Source: an uncultured Collinsella sp. (GTDB lineage Bacteria > Actinomycetota > Coriobacteriia > Coriobacteriales > Coriobacteriaceae). Taken from it: a stretch of DNA of 5,875 nt. Positions 5,241-5,875 of this stretch are shown in pieces. The position numbers and the translations under genes are program-made. A model generated the notes under the pieces. That model was given only the letters and a program-made list of their open reading frames with translations. It had not been told where the DNA came from and did no database searches. Each line of letters opens with the position of its first letter. Within the stretch, counting starts at the first letter, position 1. The stretch spans positions 1 through 5,875 of the forward strand of contig CABUAL010000119.1 in NCBI GenBank assembly GCA_902489515.1, written 5' to 3'.

Positions 5241-5875
5241 GGCCTCGCCGTGCTCCTCTTCCCAGCTGCGGTCGTCGTATTTCTCGACCACGGCGTCGTC
5301 GTCAAAGTGCAGCGGCTTGTCCAGGTTGCGGGGCTTAAAGCCCTCCATGAACTTATCGCGGCCAAAACTCTCGGGAATCGCCACGGGGTAGCGGCCGGTA
5401 AAGCACGCATCGCAGTAACCGCCCTTGGGCATGACCTTAAGCAGGCCCTCGACCGAAAGGAAGGCCAGCGAATCGGCGCCGATATACTCACAAATCTCAT
5501 CGACCGTCTTGTTGGCGCTGATAAGCTGCGACTGCACGTCGGTATCGATGCCGTAGAAGCACGGCCAGATGACCTCGGGCGAGTTGATGCGGATATGAAT
5601 CTCCTTGGCGCCAGCGTTGCGTAGCATCTTGACGAGCTGCACCATGGTGGTGCCGCGCACGATGGAGTCGTCGATGACGACCAGGCGCTTGCCCTCGATG
5701 TTGTCGCGCAGCGGGTTGAGTTTCATACGCACGCCCATGGCGCGCAGCTCCTGCGTGGGCTCGATAAACGTACGGCCCACGTAGCGGTTCTTGATAAGGC
5801 CCTCGCCAAAGGGAATACCGCTCTCGTGCGAATACCCCTCCGCGGGGTGCCTGCCGCCGAAGAGCCCGCAAACTG
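5238..5875 (-). CDS. purF: Amidophosphoribosyltransferase PurF, C-terminal part (5' end outside window)
   Basis: PurF makes 5-phosphoribosylamine from PRPP and glutamine, the first committed purine step. The 211 visible residues include SGIPFGEGLIKNRYVGRTF and the PRPP-binding loop VVIDDSIVRGTT. They also include WPCFYGIDT and YCDACFTGRYP, the cysteine positions that ligate the [4Fe-4S] cluster in the Bacillus-type enzyme, so a cluster is likely. The C-terminus EEEHGEA ends at a TAA inside a terminator, with purM next downstream. The frame is open to the window edge. However, the first residues (VCGLFGGRHPAEGYSHES) lack the VPDSG motif that should precede this region and contain CGLFG, which resembles the N-terminal glutaminase nucleophile motif. 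There may be an internal deletion or a sequence error at 5840-5873. Confidence 0.92.
   Translation of the reverse strand, partial: VCGLFGGRHPAEGYSHESGIPFGEGLIKNRYVGRTFIEPTQELRAMGVRMKLNPLRDNIEGKRLVVIDDSIVRGTTMVQLVKMLRNAGAKEIHIRINSPEVIWPCFYGIDTDVQSQLISANKTVDEICEYIGADSLAFLSVEGLLKVMPKGGYCDACFTGRYPVAIPESFGRDKFMEGFKPRNLDKPLHFDDDAVVEKYDDRSWEEEHGEA

Noticed and set aside
5497..5871. Other minus-strand frame open through the purF 5' region
   Set aside because: It lacks any PurF motif. The true frame gives SGIPFGEG and RYVGRTF without interruption.

Overview
The window looks like a chromosomal segment of a Gram-positive, fairly GC-rich bacterium. The zinc-ribbon/one-TM proteins, the purF-purM-purN order and the style of the Pur proteins fit an actinobacterial gut lineage of the Coriobacteriia (Collinsella-like). 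That assignment is inferred from protein character only and has not been checked by a search.

Layout, left to right. (1) Positions 1-78 hold the possible 3' end of a plus-strand gene with unusual codons. (2) Positions 145-2983 hold a two-gene, minus-strand, translationally coupled operon. Both products are membrane proteins with the same plan: an N-terminal four-cysteine zinc ribbon, an acidic/proline-rich linker, one TM helix and a large outside domain. The upstream gene carries an RsiV/PdaC-like (DUF4163/DUF3298-type) ectodomain. The downstream gene carries a beta-rich segment followed by a DxDxDG-containing domain. (3) Positions 2984-3434 are a gap with a doubtful 49-codon ORF and a terminator-like hairpin. 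(4) Positions 3435-5081 are one open frame encoding PurM fused to PurN. (5) Positions 5082-5237 are a leader/terminator region. (6) Positions 5238-5875 are the C-terminal part of PurF, cut by the window edge.

The purine genes are transcribed right to left in the order purF, purM, purN. PurF makes phosphoribosylamine, PurN formylates GAR and PurM closes FGAM to AIR. They therefore cover steps 1, 3 and 5 of IMP synthesis.

The most unusual structure is at the purM/purN junction (4010-4161). The expected end of PurM, starting at the FNMG motif, and the start of PurN are missing. In their place is an inverted copy of a shortened purM-purN joint, which creates two long, mutually exclusive, crossing inverted repeats (32 and 33 bp). 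The frame stays open, so an annotator would call a clean bifunctional PurMN, but the sequence reads as a template-switch rearrangement or an assembly/amplification chimera. The right edge may hold a second anomaly: the PurF segment lacks the usual PDSG motif and instead has a CGLFG motif resembling the protein's own N-terminus. No tRNA, rRNA, CRISPR array or insertion sequence was recognised.
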